Assembly: GCA_963736575.1 (NCBI GenBank)
Contig: CAVTPD010000001.1
Coordinates: forward strand, 434,001-498,000
Reading direction: 5' to 3'
DNA from: CAVTPD01 sp963736575
GTDB lineage: Bacteria; Bacteroidota; Bacteroidia; Cytophagales; JAAEPT01
Length of the DNA stretch: 64,000 nucleotides
Notes under the pieces: model-generated
What the model was told of the DNA's origin: nothing
Database searches by the model: none
The model's input: the letters and a program-made list of their open reading frames with translations, nothing else
Part shown: positions 1 to 9,073 of the stretch, in pieces
Layout of the letters: each line of letters opens with the position of its first letter
Position numbering within the stretch: position 1 is the first letter of the stretch
Position numbers and translations under genes: made by a program

Positions 1-1119
1 GTCGTGTATTTGAATGTTTTGAACTTCTAATGTTTGATACGCTCTGTTTTTAGAACGATATGCTCCAAAGGTTAATGCCACAAGAATTACAACAATTACA
101 ATAAAAATACCCGAGAGAATAATTAGATTTTTCTGTTTTTGAATAGTGCTAAAACTTTGGTCTAATGCTACGGATTGCTTGTTTAGATCTTCTTGCTGTT
201 GCTCTATATAATTAAGCTGCTCATTAATCTTTTGGTCATACAGCTTAATTTTATCTTGTTTTTGAAACAACTCGTCATTCTTTCGGCGCAATTCTTTTTG
301 TTTCTTTTTATATTCAGAATTTTTGTTGGCTAAATCCTGTTTGGTCTTTGCTATGTCTTTTTTTATAAGCTCTAAATGTTCCTTTTGTTTATCTATTGAG
401 GTGCTTTGTGAATTGATTTTCTGTGTACGTTGTCTAATTAAATCTTGTTGTTCAACTAATTTTTTTTCCTTAAGCTTAATGTCACTAATAAGTTCGTTAA
501 TAACCGTATTCATCTCACCCACTTTTTCTCTTTCTTTTTCAAGAGAATCCAGTGCTGTTTCCATTTGGGTACGTGCTTCTTTATAGATAGAAGCGATATC
601 AATTTGGGTTCCGCCATAAAACATTAACTGGGGTTTAATGTTTAGGTTTTGTATAATAATGTTAGAGTTGTTGATTTCAAATTTTATTCGGTTGTCTTCC
701 GACTGGTAGAAGTTAATCATAACCAGTTTTTTGTTTTCGTATTCTTCAGACACTAATAAAATAGGTAAGTCACCAAAATCCTTAATGGCATTTTTTATAA
801 GGCTATTAAACTCTTTGTCAACATACAGCATTTGAATCTTTCTGTATTCTACCTGATTAAGTTGCTGATAGTTTATAATACTAATTTTCTTTCTTTTTAC
901 TTCTTGCTGTTTAGAGAGTTGTTTTAGGTATTCTAATTTTTCTGGATTATTACCTAAATAACCTATAGTAAAAGTTGTTAAGTTGTCTTCGTGAGGCCAT
1001 AGGGTATTTTCCCCAAAATGGTACAGAAGAGCAACTTCCATTTTAGATACTTGTGGAGTTTGTGCCTTAGCAATAAAAGCAAACAGAGAAATTAATAGGT
1101 AGAAAAAAAACTGCTTCAT
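1..1119 (-). CDS. YfiR-like (DUF4154) periplasmic domain, coiled coil and TM sensor, C-terminus beyond window
   Basis: The reading frame is open from an ATG at 1117-1119 to the window edge (373 codons), so the 3' end is missing. Residues 1-19 form a signal peptide (MKQFFFYLLISLFAFIAKAQ). Residues 20-180 resemble the YfiR/DUF4154 fold, with an early KMEVALLYHFGENTLWP stretch like the family's FIYNFAKFTEWP signature. Residues 185-330 are a long, highly charged coiled coil rich in K, E and Q. A single membrane helix follows (LIILSGIFIVIVVILVAL), then a cytoplasmic segment that runs off the edge. In Bacteroidota this layout usually continues into a histidine kinase, SpoIIE phosphatase or cyclase; which one cannot be seen here. 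It is divergent from lysS. Confidence 0.72.
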   Translation of the reverse strand, partial: MKQFFFYLLISLFAFIAKAQTPQVSKMEVALLYHFGENTLWPHEDNLTTFTIGYLGNNPEKLEYLKQLSKQQEVKRKKISIINYQQLNQVEYRKIQMLYVDKEFNSLIKNAIKDFGDLPILLVSEEYENKKLVMINFYQSEDNRIKFEINNSNIIIQNLNIKPQLMFYGGTQIDIASIYKEARTQMETALDSLEKEREKVGEMNTVINELISDIKLKEKKLVEQQDLIRQRTQKINSQSTSIDKQKEHLELIKKDIAKTKQDLANKNSEYKKKQKELRRKNDELFQKQDKIKLYDQKINEQLNYIEQQQEDLNKQSVALDQSFSTIQKQKNLIILSGIFIVIVVILVALTFGAYRSKNRAYQTLEVQNIQIHD

Positions 1120-1214
1120 TAATTCTAAATACTTTGAAGTAGATTACACAAGTATAGCAAATTAATAATTAGTATACTTTAGTTATATTTGCAACTTGCA
1201 AATTTCGACCCAAT

Positions 1215-2930
1215 ATGTTTTTGAGCGAGCAGGAAATTAGAAGAAGAGAAGAAAGAAAAGAGTTAAAGAGCCTTGGGATAGATCCTTATCCTTCGGATTT
1301 CTTTGAAATCAACACCAACACGCAGGATATCAAAAAATATTTTGATAAACGTCCCTATGATTACGAAAGCATTTCTATAGCTGGTAGATTAATGAGTCGT
1401 AGAGTTCAGGGTTCAGCTTCTTTTGCTGAAATTCAGGACTCATACGGAAGAATTCAGATTTACATAAGAAGAGATGAAATCTGCCCAGAGGAAGATAAAA
1501 TGCTTTATAATACGGTTTTTAAAAAACTGTTAGATATAGGTGATATTATAGGTCTTAAAGGACATGTGTTTGTAACCAATGTTGGTGAAATCACCATTCA
1601 TGTAACTTCTTTAAAGGTTTTAACCAAATCTTTAAAACCCTTACCATTACCAAAAACGGATAAAGATGGCGTTGTTCATGATGAATTTACAGATCCTGAA
1701 TTACGTTATAGACAGCGTTATGTAGATTTAATTGTAAATCCAGGTGTAAAGAAAGCCTTCCAAAAACGTACTAAAATGGTGAAAACCATGCGTGATTATT
1801 TAGATAATCGCGGATTTATGGAAGTAGAAACGCCAATCTTACAGCCTATTTATGGTGGTGCTTCGGCAAGACCATTTAAAACGCATCACAATGCTTTAGA
1901 TATTCCTCTTTATTTAAGAATTGCGAACGAATTATACCTGAAAAGATTAATCGTTGGTGGTTTTGATAGAGTGTATGAATTTGCCAAAGATTTCAGAAAT
2001 GAAGGAATGTCTCGTTTTCATAATCCAGAATTTACGCAGGTAGAGCTTTATGCTGCTTACCGTGATTATAAATGGATCATGGATTTGGTAGAGGAAATGG
2101 TAGAAAAAGTAGCCATAGCGCTTACGGGATCTACTATAGTTCAGGTGGGTGAAAACAAAATTAACTTTGAGCGTCCTTGGAAAAGATACACCATGTTTGA
2201 AGCCATTCAGGAGTTTACAGGAATAGATATTTCTGAAATGAAAGAAGACGAGCTTCGCGAAACAGCTCAACAATTGCGTGTTCCTATTGATAAAACAATG
2301 GGTTATGGTAAAATAATTGACGAGATTTTTGGTGAGAAATGTGAGTCTTTATTAATCCAACCAACCTTTATAATGGATTATCCGGTAGAAATGTCTCCGC
2401 TTGCCAAAAGAAAAGCAGACAGACCGGAATTAGTAGAGCGTTTTGAAGCCATTTGTAACGGTAAAGAAATCTGTAATGCCTTCTCTGAGTTAAACGATCC
2501 TGTTGACCAAAGAGAGCGTTTTGAAGAACAATTGGCTTTACGCGACATGGGTGACGATGAAGCCATGGTTTTAGATGAAGATTTCTTAAGAGCTTTGGAA
2601 TATGGTATGCCGCCTACAGCAGGTTTAGGTATTGGTATAGATCGTTTAGCTATGATCATGACCAATTCAAACTCTATTCAGGATGTGTTGTTCTTCCCGC
2701 AAATGAAGCCAGAGAAAAAGGCTAAAATGGCAACGGATGAAGATTATAAAGCTTTAGGGATTTCAGAATATTTGATTCCGGTATTCCATAAGGCAGGTTA
2801 TTTCCAGATAGAAAACATTAAGAAAGCCAGCCCTAACAAATTACACCAAGAAATTTGTGGACTACGCAAGAAAATGAAGCTGGACATACCTAATCCAACT
2901 ATTGAAGAAGTAAAATCTTGGATTGAATAA
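1215..2930 (+). CDS. lysS: Lysine--tRNA ligase, class II
   Basis: Charges tRNA-Lys with lysine in the cytoplasm. The protein has 571 residues, with an N-terminal OB-fold anticodon-binding domain (about 52-145) and a class II catalytic core. Motif 2 is visible from FRNEG (260-264) to about residue 278, and motif 3 is GLGIGIDRL (470-478). About 70 residues follow motif 3; this C-terminal extension (about 500-571) makes it longer than the roughly 505-residue E. coli enzyme, as is usual in Bacteroidota. The ATG at 1215 is the first in-frame start and lies 24 bp after a TATATTTG (1184-1191) that fits the Bacteroidota -7 element; no clear -33 TTG is seen. A terminator follows immediately. Confidence 0.97.
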   Translation: MFLSEQEIRRREERKELKSLGIDPYPSDFFEINTNTQDIKKYFDKRPYDYESISIAGRLMSRRVQGSASFAEIQDSYGRIQIYIRRDEICPEEDKMLYNTVFKKLLDIGDIIGLKGHVFVTNVGEITIHVTSLKVLTKSLKPLPLPKTDKDGVVHDEFTDPELRYRQRYVDLIVNPGVKKAFQKRTKMVKTMRDYLDNRGFMEVETPILQPIYGGASARPFKTHHNALDIPLYLRIANELYLKRLIVGGFDRVYEFAKDFRNEGMSRFHNPEFTQVELYAAYRDYKWIMDLVEEMVEKVAIALTGSTIVQVGENKINFERPWKRYTMFEAIQEFTGIDISEMKEDELRETAQQLRVPIDKTMGYGKIIDEIFGEKCESLLIQPTFIMDYPVEMSPLAKRKADRPELVERFEAICNGKEICNAFSELNDPVDQRERFEEQLALRDMGDDEAMVLDEDFLRALEYGMPPTAGLGIGIDRLAMIMTNSNSIQDVLFFPQMKPEKKAKMATDEDYKALGISEYLIPVFHKAGYFQIENIKKASPNKLHQEICGLRKKMKLDIPNPTIEEVKSWIE

Positions 2931-2944
2931 TCCAATTATATACA

Positions 2945-2968
2945 AAAGCACCTTCGGGTGCTTTTTTT
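2945..2968 (+). terminator. Intrinsic terminator after lysS
   Basis: Perfect 8-bp stem AAAGCACC/GGTGCTTT closed by a TTCG tetraloop (2953-2956) and followed by a run of T. It lies 15 bp after the lysS stop, so lysS is probably its own transcription unit. Confidence 0.9.
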
Positions 2969-3008
2969 CTTTCCATAAAATAAGTTTACCCAAATTCTGG
3001 TTTTTTGA

Positions 3009-4487
3009 ATGAGCGTAATTAAAAAATTAGCGGGCCAAACCGCTGTTTATGGTTTAAGCAGCATTGTTGGTAGGTTATTTAACTACTTGCTTACGCCACT
3101 ATACACCTATCTTTTTTTACCTGAAGAGTTTGGTGTGGTTACCGAGTTTTATGCATACGTTTCTTTTTTAGTGGTGATTCTTACTTACGGAATGGAAACG
3201 GCTTTTTTTCGGTTTACTAAAGAAGGGGATAGTGATAAAATATATTCTACCAGTTTATTCTCTTTAGTTCTATCAAGTATTGTATTTACCACATTAGGGT
3301 TAATTTTTAGCCCACAAATAGCCAATGCTATTCAGCATTCAGAGCATGTAGAATACGTGTCTTGGTTTGTTATGATTTTGGCTTTAGATGCCGTCTCTTC
3401 GTTACCAATGGCTAATCTTAGAAGAGAAAACAAAGCATTAAAATTTGCAGGAATAAACTTAGGTTCCATATTAGTGAATCTAGGAATCAATGTGTTTTTC
3501 ATAGGTTTATGTAAGCCCTTGTACGAAACTGGAAGTGATTCTGTTTTTGCAACATTCTACAATCCTTCAATTGGTATAGGTTATATTTTTATAGCAAATC
3601 TTGTAGCTTCAGGGTTTAAACTAGCAGCACTTTTTCCTGAATTTAAAGTTTTAAAAGCAGGGTTTTCATCCAAAATATTTAAAACCATGATGCTTTATGG
3701 TTTACCCATTTTAATAGGTTCTTTGGCAGGTATTATCAATGAAACCGTAGACCGTGTACTATTAAAATATTTATTAATTCCTGAAATAGGTAAAGAAGCA
3801 TCCATGGCCCAATTGGGAATCTATGGAGCATGTTATAAAGTCTCTATATTAATCACGCTTTCGGTACAAGCCTTTAGATATGCAGCCGAACCTTTCTTCT
3901 TTAAAGCTTCTACAGAAGCCGATGCTAAAAACACCTATGCTAAGGTGATGTTCTATTTCACGTTGTTTTTGTCGCTAGTGTTTTTGGTGATTAGTTTCTT
4001 CTTAGATCAATTTATGTTTTTTGTAGGGGAGGAATACCGTGTTGGTAAAGCAGTTGTGCCTATTTTATTAATGGCTAATATCTTTTTGGGTATTTATTAC
4101 AATCTTTCAGTTTGGTATAAGATAACTGACCATACCCGTTTTGGGGCTGTAATTGGTGTAGCGGGTGCCTTAATTACTATTGTAGGTAATTTCTTGCTTA
4201 TCCCTAAAATTGGTTATGTAGGTTCTGCAATCACTACATTGGTATGTTATTTCTGTATGGTGCTTATTTCGTATTTCTTATCCCGAAAATATTACCCCGT
4301 GAAATATAATTTAGGCTTGCTTTTGGTGATCTTGTTGTTCAACGTTTTGGCCTACCTTTCGGTAGAAAATATGGCTTTAGAATCGTTTTTGGCTAGTTCT
4401 GTTATTAAAATATTGATTATAGGTGTGTTTGTATTGGGGTATTATTCGTTACATAAAAACCGAAAAAAATGGCTGGGTTTCAATTAA
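3009..4487 (+). CDS. Oligosaccharide flippase family (Wzx/MATE-like) membrane protein
   Basis: A 492-residue, very hydrophobic protein with about 12-14 predicted membrane helices. It begins with the typical opening of Bacteroidota lipopolysaccharide/exopolysaccharide flippases (IKKLAGQTAVYGLSSIVGR, then a LFNYLLTPLYTYLFLPEEFG region). Members of this MVF/MATE-like superfamily move lipid-linked saccharides across the inner membrane. No glycosyltransferase cluster adjoins it, so the substrate is unknown. It is common next to housekeeping genes in this phylum and is not necessarily part of an O-antigen locus. The ATG at 3009 follows the lysS terminator by 40 bp. Confidence 0.85.
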   Translation: MSVIKKLAGQTAVYGLSSIVGRLFNYLLTPLYTYLFLPEEFGVVTEFYAYVSFLVVILTYGMETAFFRFTKEGDSDKIYSTSLFSLVLSSIVFTTLGLIFSPQIANAIQHSEHVEYVSWFVMILALDAVSSLPMANLRRENKALKFAGINLGSILVNLGINVFFIGLCKPLYETGSDSVFATFYNPSIGIGYIFIANLVASGFKLAALFPEFKVLKAGFSSKIFKTMMLYGLPILIGSLAGIINETVDRVLLKYLLIPEIGKEASMAQLGIYGACYKVSILITLSVQAFRYAAEPFFFKASTEADAKNTYAKVMFYFTLFLSLVFLVISFFLDQFMFFVGEEYRVGKAVVPILLMANIFLGIYYNLSVWYKITDHTRFGAVIGVAGALITIVGNFLLIPKIGYVGSAITTLVCYFCMVLISYFLSRKYYPVKYNLGLLLVILLFNVLAYLSVENMALESFLASSVIKILIIGVFVLGYYSLHKNRKKWLGFN

Positions 4488-4552
4488 TCATTGGAACATA
4501 GTCTTATGCTGTTTAATTTAGAAGGATATTAAGTTTCTATTATAAATCTATT

Positions 4553-5299
4553 ATGAAATTACTTGAAGGTAAAAATGCGTTAATCACGGGCGCATCCAAA
4601 GGTATAGGAAAATCAATTGCTTTAGAATATGCGGCTCAAGGGGCTAATGTAGCCTTCACTTTTTTATCTAGCCCAGACAAAGCTGCCGAAGTTGAAAAAG
4701 AATTAGCGGCTTTTGGTGTTAAAGTTTTGGCAATTCAGTCAGACGCTTCGGATTTTAATGCTGCACAAGAATTGGTAGACAAAGTTGTTGCTGAATTCGG
4801 TTCTTTAGATATTTTAATTAACAATGCTGGGATTACAAAAGACGGTTTGTTAATGAGAATGACGGAAGAGCAATGGGATGATGTTATTAAAATCAACCTG
4901 AAATCTGCCTTCAATACGGTAAAAGCGGCAACGCGACAGTTAATGAAACAAAGATCGGGTTCAATCATTAACATGTCTTCTGTTGTGGGTTGTAAAGGAA
5001 ATGCTGGTCAAGCAAATTACTCGGCATCAAAAGCGGGTATGATTGGTTTTACTAAATCGGTTGCATTAGAATTAGGTTCAAGAGGTGTGCGTTCAAATGC
5101 CATTGCACCAGGTTTCATTGCTACTGAAATGACCGCCAAATTAGACGAGAAAGTTGTAAAAGAATGGGAAGCAGGTATTCCTTTAAAAAGAGCCGGACAA
5201 GGTAAAGACGTAGCAGATGCTTGTGTTTTTCTAGGTTCTGAAATGTCGGCGTATATCACCGGACAGGTGTTAAGCGTAGACGGCGGAATGTTAACCTGA
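4553..5299 (+). CDS. fabG: 3-oxoacyl-[acyl-carrier-protein] reductase
   Basis: NADPH-dependent reduction of 3-oxoacyl-ACP in fatty-acid elongation. The protein is a 248-residue classical short-chain dehydrogenase. It has the cofactor motif TGASKGIG (12-19), NNAG (90-93), the catalytic residues Ser143, Tyr156 and Lys160 (YSASK), and the C-terminal SVDGG typical of FabG. The length matches the family. It is not clustered with the other fatty-acid genes in the window (acc/fabH/plsX near 28-32 kb, acpP/fabF near 56 kb). Related SDRs can act on other substrates, but this sequence is very FabG-like. Confidence 0.95.
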   Translation: MKLLEGKNALITGASKGIGKSIALEYAAQGANVAFTFLSSPDKAAEVEKELAAFGVKVLAIQSDASDFNAAQELVDKVVAEFGSLDILINNAGITKDGLLMRMTEEQWDDVIKINLKSAFNTVKAATRQLMKQRSGSIINMSSVVGCKGNAGQANYSASKAGMIGFTKSVALELGSRGVRSNAIAPGFIATEMTAKLDEKVVKEWEAGIPLKRAGQGKDVADACVFLGSEMSAYITGQVLSVDGGMLT

Positions 5300-5315
5300 T
5301 AAATAAATTTATTTC

Positions 5316-5340
5316 TAGGCCGGTGCTGCCGGCCTAATTT
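5316..5340 (+). terminator. GC-rich hairpin after fabG, touching the next gene's start
   Basis: Perfect 8-bp stem TAGGCCGG/CCGGCCTA with a TGCTG loop (5324-5328), followed by a weak AATTT tract. It ends only 6 bp before the ATG at 5343. It may end fabG transcription or modulate translation of the downstream VWA gene. The T tract is poor, so the role is uncertain. Confidence 0.6.
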
Positions 5341-5342
5341 CT

Positions 5343-7397
5343 ATGGATAATTCTATTTTAACCTTTAAGTACTCCTCTGGATTTGTTCTTCTGATTTTTA
5401 TTTTAGCTGTAGGAGTTGCTTATTTTTTCTACAGAAAACAAAAAATCAATCCAAGCATAGCTAGAAACCTGCTCATGACAGCAAGAGTAGTTTCATTATT
5501 TACGCTTGCGTTGTTATTAGTAGAACCTATTACAAGAAGTTTTACCAACGTAGAAGAAAAAGCCAAATTAGTGCTTTTGGTAGACGATTCTGAATCTATA
5601 AAATTGAACGGAAAAGTAGATTCCGCAGCATTTGTACAACAAATTTTTTCGTATAAAAAGCAAAAAGAACAAGAAGGTTTTGATGTTGAAATAAGAACAT
5701 TAAACCATTCTGTTGCCAACGAAATTACGTTTGAAGGCAAGTTTTCTAACATTCAGGAAGCATTGGCGAACATTCAAAAAGACTATAATGGAGCCAATTT
5801 AAAAAGCGTTTTACTATTCACCGACGGTATAGCCAATCAAGGTTTAGGGCTGAAAAATCAAGTGTTTCCATTTTCTGTAAACACCATTGGTTTAGGCGAC
5901 ACCTTAGCTAAAAAAGACCTTCAGGTTAAAGAACTGAAATACAATAAAGAGGTAAATAAGGACAATTTCTATTTTATAGAATCTAAAGTTTTGGCCGATA
6001 ACTTTTCGGGAGAAAAAATAGAGATAGAATTACTAAAAGAAGGTAAACTGATCGAAAGAAAAACAGTTTCTGTTAACTCTAATAAAGAACTAGTAAAATC
6101 TAGATTTAAACTTTTAGCTGAAAAAGAAGGTGTACAAGTTTATGACCTTCGGGTGAAAGAAAACATAGAAGAGTTTAACCTACAGAACAACAATAAAAAG
6201 GCTTTTATAAATGTGATTAAACGCGCTAGAAAAGTATTGATTCTGGCAGAAGCACCTCACCCAGATGTAAAAGTTTTTACTAAAGCCTTAGATAAAAACC
6301 AGACGGTTGAAGCCGATGTTGTTTATGCTTTTTCAAATGAAAATGTAAAACTATCGGAATATTCGTTGGTTATTCTTTTTCACGCCAATCTGTATAAAAG
6401 TAAAATGACTGCTTTGTTAGAGAAGGTTAAAAACGCCAAACTTCCAGTGTTGTTTACGTATTCGGCACAAAGGCCAATAAATGGGTTCAACGGTTTTCAG
6501 GATTTAGTAGAAGAAAAACCAAAAACTGGGACTGACCAAGTTCATGGTTCTATCAATAAAAATTTCGCAAAGTTTACCGTTCAGGAGCTTGATTTTAATC
6601 TTCTGAAAAATGCACCACCACTAGATATCCAGTTTTCAGATTTTAAATTGGTTTCAGCTTCGGAAATTTTGTTAAATCAACAAATAGGAAGTTTAGCAAC
6701 CGAAAAACCTTTGTTGGTTATTGGGAGAGACAAAGCCGTACTTTTGGGGGAGGGGTATTTCCGTTGGAGTATTTTTGAAGGAATGAATATTGGAGCTACA
6801 AATAATGTAGAAACTGTTTTAGCAAAAACAATTCAGTATTTGGTTTCCAAAGCTAATCAAGACCAGTTTAATGTTTACCCAGTAAAATCTACCTTTAAAA
6901 TCTACCAAGCACCAGAGTTTTATATAGAAGTTTATAACAGCCTTTTAGAGCCTGTTTATGGCAATGAAATTGAATTTGAAGTAACAGACGAGAATAAGGA
7001 ATCGGTTTTAAAAACAAAGCTTAAAACAGTGACAGGGAAAGCTAAATACAATTTGTCTCTTTTAAAAGATGGTGTTTATACCTTCAGTGCAAAAACATAC
7101 ATGGACGGAAAAGAATATACAGAAAAAGGTTCTTTTTTGGTAGAAAACAATTTGATTGAGCAAGAAGATTTAGTGGCAGATTTTGAAATGCTTCAGCGCT
7201 TGTCTAAAAATAATAAAGGTGAATTTATTGAGTTGGCGGATTTCCCAGAGAAATCTTTTAAAATTTCCAATACAAAAAAAATCCACACCCAAGAAAGAGA
7301 ATTAAGTGCAATTCATTTTAAATGGCTAGCTATTTTAGTCTTTTTAACCTTGGTTCTAGAATGGTTTTTTAGGAAAAGATTATCTGGAAAACCTTAA
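5343..7397 (+). CDS. VWA domain-containing membrane protein
   Basis: 684 residues. Two N-terminal membrane helices (about 13-30 and 45-62) precede a von Willebrand factor A domain (about 74-185) with an intact MIDAS: DDSES at 81-85 (DxSxS) and TDG at 160-162. A long extracytoplasmic, Ig-like and beta-rich region follows, and the protein ends with one membrane helix (about 662-678) and the basic tail RKRLSGKP. This layout resembles large Bacteroidota VWA membrane proteins related to the BatA/BatB group, but no MoxR ATPase or other Bat gene is adjacent. The function is unknown; protein-protein interaction through the metal site is the reasonable expectation. Confidence 0.8.
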   Translation: MDNSILTFKYSSGFVLLIFILAVGVAYFFYRKQKINPSIARNLLMTARVVSLFTLALLLVEPITRSFTNVEEKAKLVLLVDDSESIKLNGKVDSAAFVQQIFSYKKQKEQEGFDVEIRTLNHSVANEITFEGKFSNIQEALANIQKDYNGANLKSVLLFTDGIANQGLGLKNQVFPFSVNTIGLGDTLAKKDLQVKELKYNKEVNKDNFYFIESKVLADNFSGEKIEIELLKEGKLIERKTVSVNSNKELVKSRFKLLAEKEGVQVYDLRVKENIEEFNLQNNNKKAFINVIKRARKVLILAEAPHPDVKVFTKALDKNQTVEADVVYAFSNENVKLSEYSLVILFHANLYKSKMTALLEKVKNAKLPVLFTYSAQRPINGFNGFQDLVEEKPKTGTDQVHGSINKNFAKFTVQELDFNLLKNAPPLDIQFSDFKLVSASEILLNQQIGSLATEKPLLVIGRDKAVLLGEGYFRWSIFEGMNIGATNNVETVLAKTIQYLVSKANQDQFNVYPVKSTFKIYQAPEFYIEVYNSLLEPVYGNEIEFEVTDENKESVLKTKLKTVTGKAKYNLSLLKDGVYTFSAKTYMDGKEYTEKGSFLVENNLIEQEDLVADFEMLQRLSKNNKGEFIELADFPEKSFKISNTKKIHTQERELSAIHFKWLAILVFLTLVLEWFFRKRLSGKP

Positions 7398-7546
7398 AAT
7401 TCTTTATTATAATGTATTTATTTATAATTTCGCTCAATCGAAAACCTCAGAGTAAGCTCACGAGGCATGATGTAGGGCTAAATGTCACATTATTTCGATG
7501 AAAGCATCAGGGAAATAAACCCACTGGTGGGATTAAACCATTGTAA

Positions 7547-8791
7547 ATGGCGAGAAAGGAACATCCATTCGGTTATATTGAAAATAATGACATCTATCTG
7601 AAGGGATTCTTACAACACCCGGACCGTAAAATAGGTGAAGTAAAAGAATCTTCGGAAAAGAGTATCCAATACTTTGAGGATAGATACGTCACTTTTTCAG
7701 GAAAGTTAGACCAGCTAGTTGAATCTGTAGAGCAATCAAACAACAAAGGATCTTTTTTAATGAAGATTCAGCACATGATAGATCAATTAGGTGTCTACAA
7801 TGGGTTGGGTGATTTTGTTGTGCTGTACAACCGTCTAAAAGCCTTAGAGAATAGCATCACCGGGGATATAGAAGGCAATCGTAAAAAAAACAAAGAGTTA
7901 AAAGAAACACTAATTAAAGAAATAGAAGTTTTTGTTGAAGCAAAAAACTGGTCCATTGATAAGGACAAGGTAAAAGATATTCAGCAAAGATGGATTAGAA
8001 TTGGTAAGGTTGAAGACGAATTACAGGATGTTTTTGAAGACCGTTACCGTGAATTAACTTCTGAATTCTTTGATTCGTACAAAGACCATTTAGATGCGCA
8101 GAAGGAACTACATGAAATAAGAAAGTACAAATACGAAGACATTCTATCTAGAGCTACCAATTTAGTTAAAGAATCTAATCCTAAAGCCTCTGAAGCCTTT
8201 AAAGAGCTTCAGAAAGAGTGGAAAGATGTGGGTTTTGTACCTAAACCAGTTTTTACACCCCTTTTAGAGCGGTTTAAAGAGCTTGGTAACGCTTTTTTTA
8301 CTAATGTAAAGAAGAAAGCAGCTCAGAAAAAAGAAATTCCTCAGGATGAAATTAACGAGGCAAGAAAAGACCTAACAAGTCATGCTTTAAGTTTGTACCA
8401 ATTGTCATATAGCCAATTAGCAGAGGCATTAAAAACATTAAAAGATAAGTGGAAATCCTATAAGGCCAGTGTGGGTAAATTTACCTTAAGCAAAGATTTT
8501 TTTATTGCCTTACAATATGGCGAAGAGTATGTTTTTGTTTATAATCTTGCTAAAAGATTAACGGAAGGCTTTTCAGAAAAAGATAGTTCTGAAAGAGCTA
8601 AGCTTTTCTTTTCGGTCTTAGTAAAACAGATTGAAAAAGAGAAAAACGATATTTTTTCATACGAAGAAAACAAATCACAATTCTCTATTGTGAATAATTC
8701 TGGCTTCAGTAAAATGGTGGATAGCGAGCTTGAAACCAAGAAAAGAAAGCTAAAAGCCAAGGAACAAATCCTAGAAATTCTTAGACAATAG
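7547..8791 (+). CDS. DUF349 domain-containing protein
   Basis: A 414-residue, charged, almost entirely helical cytoplasmic protein with repeated DUF349-like units carrying the typical tryptophan pattern (IQQRWIRIGKVEDEL, LQKEWKDVGFVPKP, LKDKWKSYKASVG). DUF349 proteins are widespread in Bacteroidota and their biochemical role is not established. It has a 149-bp upstream region without a clear promoter. The ATG at 7547 is the first in-frame start and is followed by a plausible N-terminus. No membrane segment or signal peptide is seen. Confidence 0.88.
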   Translation: MARKEHPFGYIENNDIYLKGFLQHPDRKIGEVKESSEKSIQYFEDRYVTFSGKLDQLVESVEQSNNKGSFLMKIQHMIDQLGVYNGLGDFVVLYNRLKALENSITGDIEGNRKKNKELKETLIKEIEVFVEAKNWSIDKDKVKDIQQRWIRIGKVEDELQDVFEDRYRELTSEFFDSYKDHLDAQKELHEIRKYKYEDILSRATNLVKESNPKASEAFKELQKEWKDVGFVPKPVFTPLLERFKELGNAFFTNVKKKAAQKKEIPQDEINEARKDLTSHALSLYQLSYSQLAEALKTLKDKWKSYKASVGKFTLSKDFFIALQYGEEYVFVYNLAKRLTEGFSEKDSSERAKLFFSVLVKQIEKEKNDIFSYEENKSQFSIVNNSGFSKMVDSELETKKRKLKAKEQILEILRQ

Positions 8792-8800
8792 AAAAAAGAC

Positions 8801-8830
8801 TTGCGTTATAGATTAAAAATCATAGTTTTG
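8801..8830 (+). promoter_or_regulatory. Bacteroidota-type promoter of the DUF2795-ABC ATPase pair
   Basis: A -33 element TTG (8801-8803), a 19-bp spacer and a -7 element TAGTTTTG (8823-8830), matching TTG-N17-23-TAnnTTTG. It sits 21 bp upstream of the DUF2795 ATG, so the 5' leader would be short. Confidence 0.6.
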
Positions 8831-8851
8831 CGGAAATAAACGTTTGACACT

Positions 8852-9073
8852 ATGTACTGGACACTTGAACTTGCTTCTTATCTTGAAGATGCTCCGTGGC
8901 CAGCATCCAAAGACGAATTGATAGATTTTTCTATCCGTACGGGAGCGCCACAGGAAGTAGTTGAAAATTTAGAAGAACTAGAAGACGATGGTCATCCCTT
9001 CGAAACAGTCGAAGAAATATGGCCAGATTACCCTACTAAGGAAGATTTTCTTTTTAACGAAGACGAATATTAA
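8852..9073 (+). CDS. DUF2795 domain-containing small acidic protein
   Basis: A 73-residue acidic protein that matches the DUF2795 family by its N-terminus (MYWTLELASYLEDAPWPASK) and its central NLEELEDDGHPFETVEEIWPD region. The family is small and strongly conserved in Bacteroidota with no known function. Its stop codon overlaps the start of the following ABC ATPase gene by one base (TAATG), so translation is probably coupled. It has its own promoter (8801-8830). Confidence 0.9.
   Translation: MYWTLELASYLEDAPWPASKDELIDFSIRTGAPQEVVENLEELEDDGHPFETVEEIWPDYPTKEDFLFNEDEY

Noticed and set aside
323..586. Plus-strand open frame of 87 codons near the left edge
   Set aside because: It lies opposite the coiled-coil part of the YfiR-like gene; the Ser/Cys/Phe-rich translation is the usual shadow of a Lys/Glu-rich coiled coil.
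5343..7397. Bat (aerotolerance) operon
   Set aside because: The VWA protein resembles BatA/BatB in layout, but no MoxR ATPase, BatD or TPR Bat gene is adjacent.
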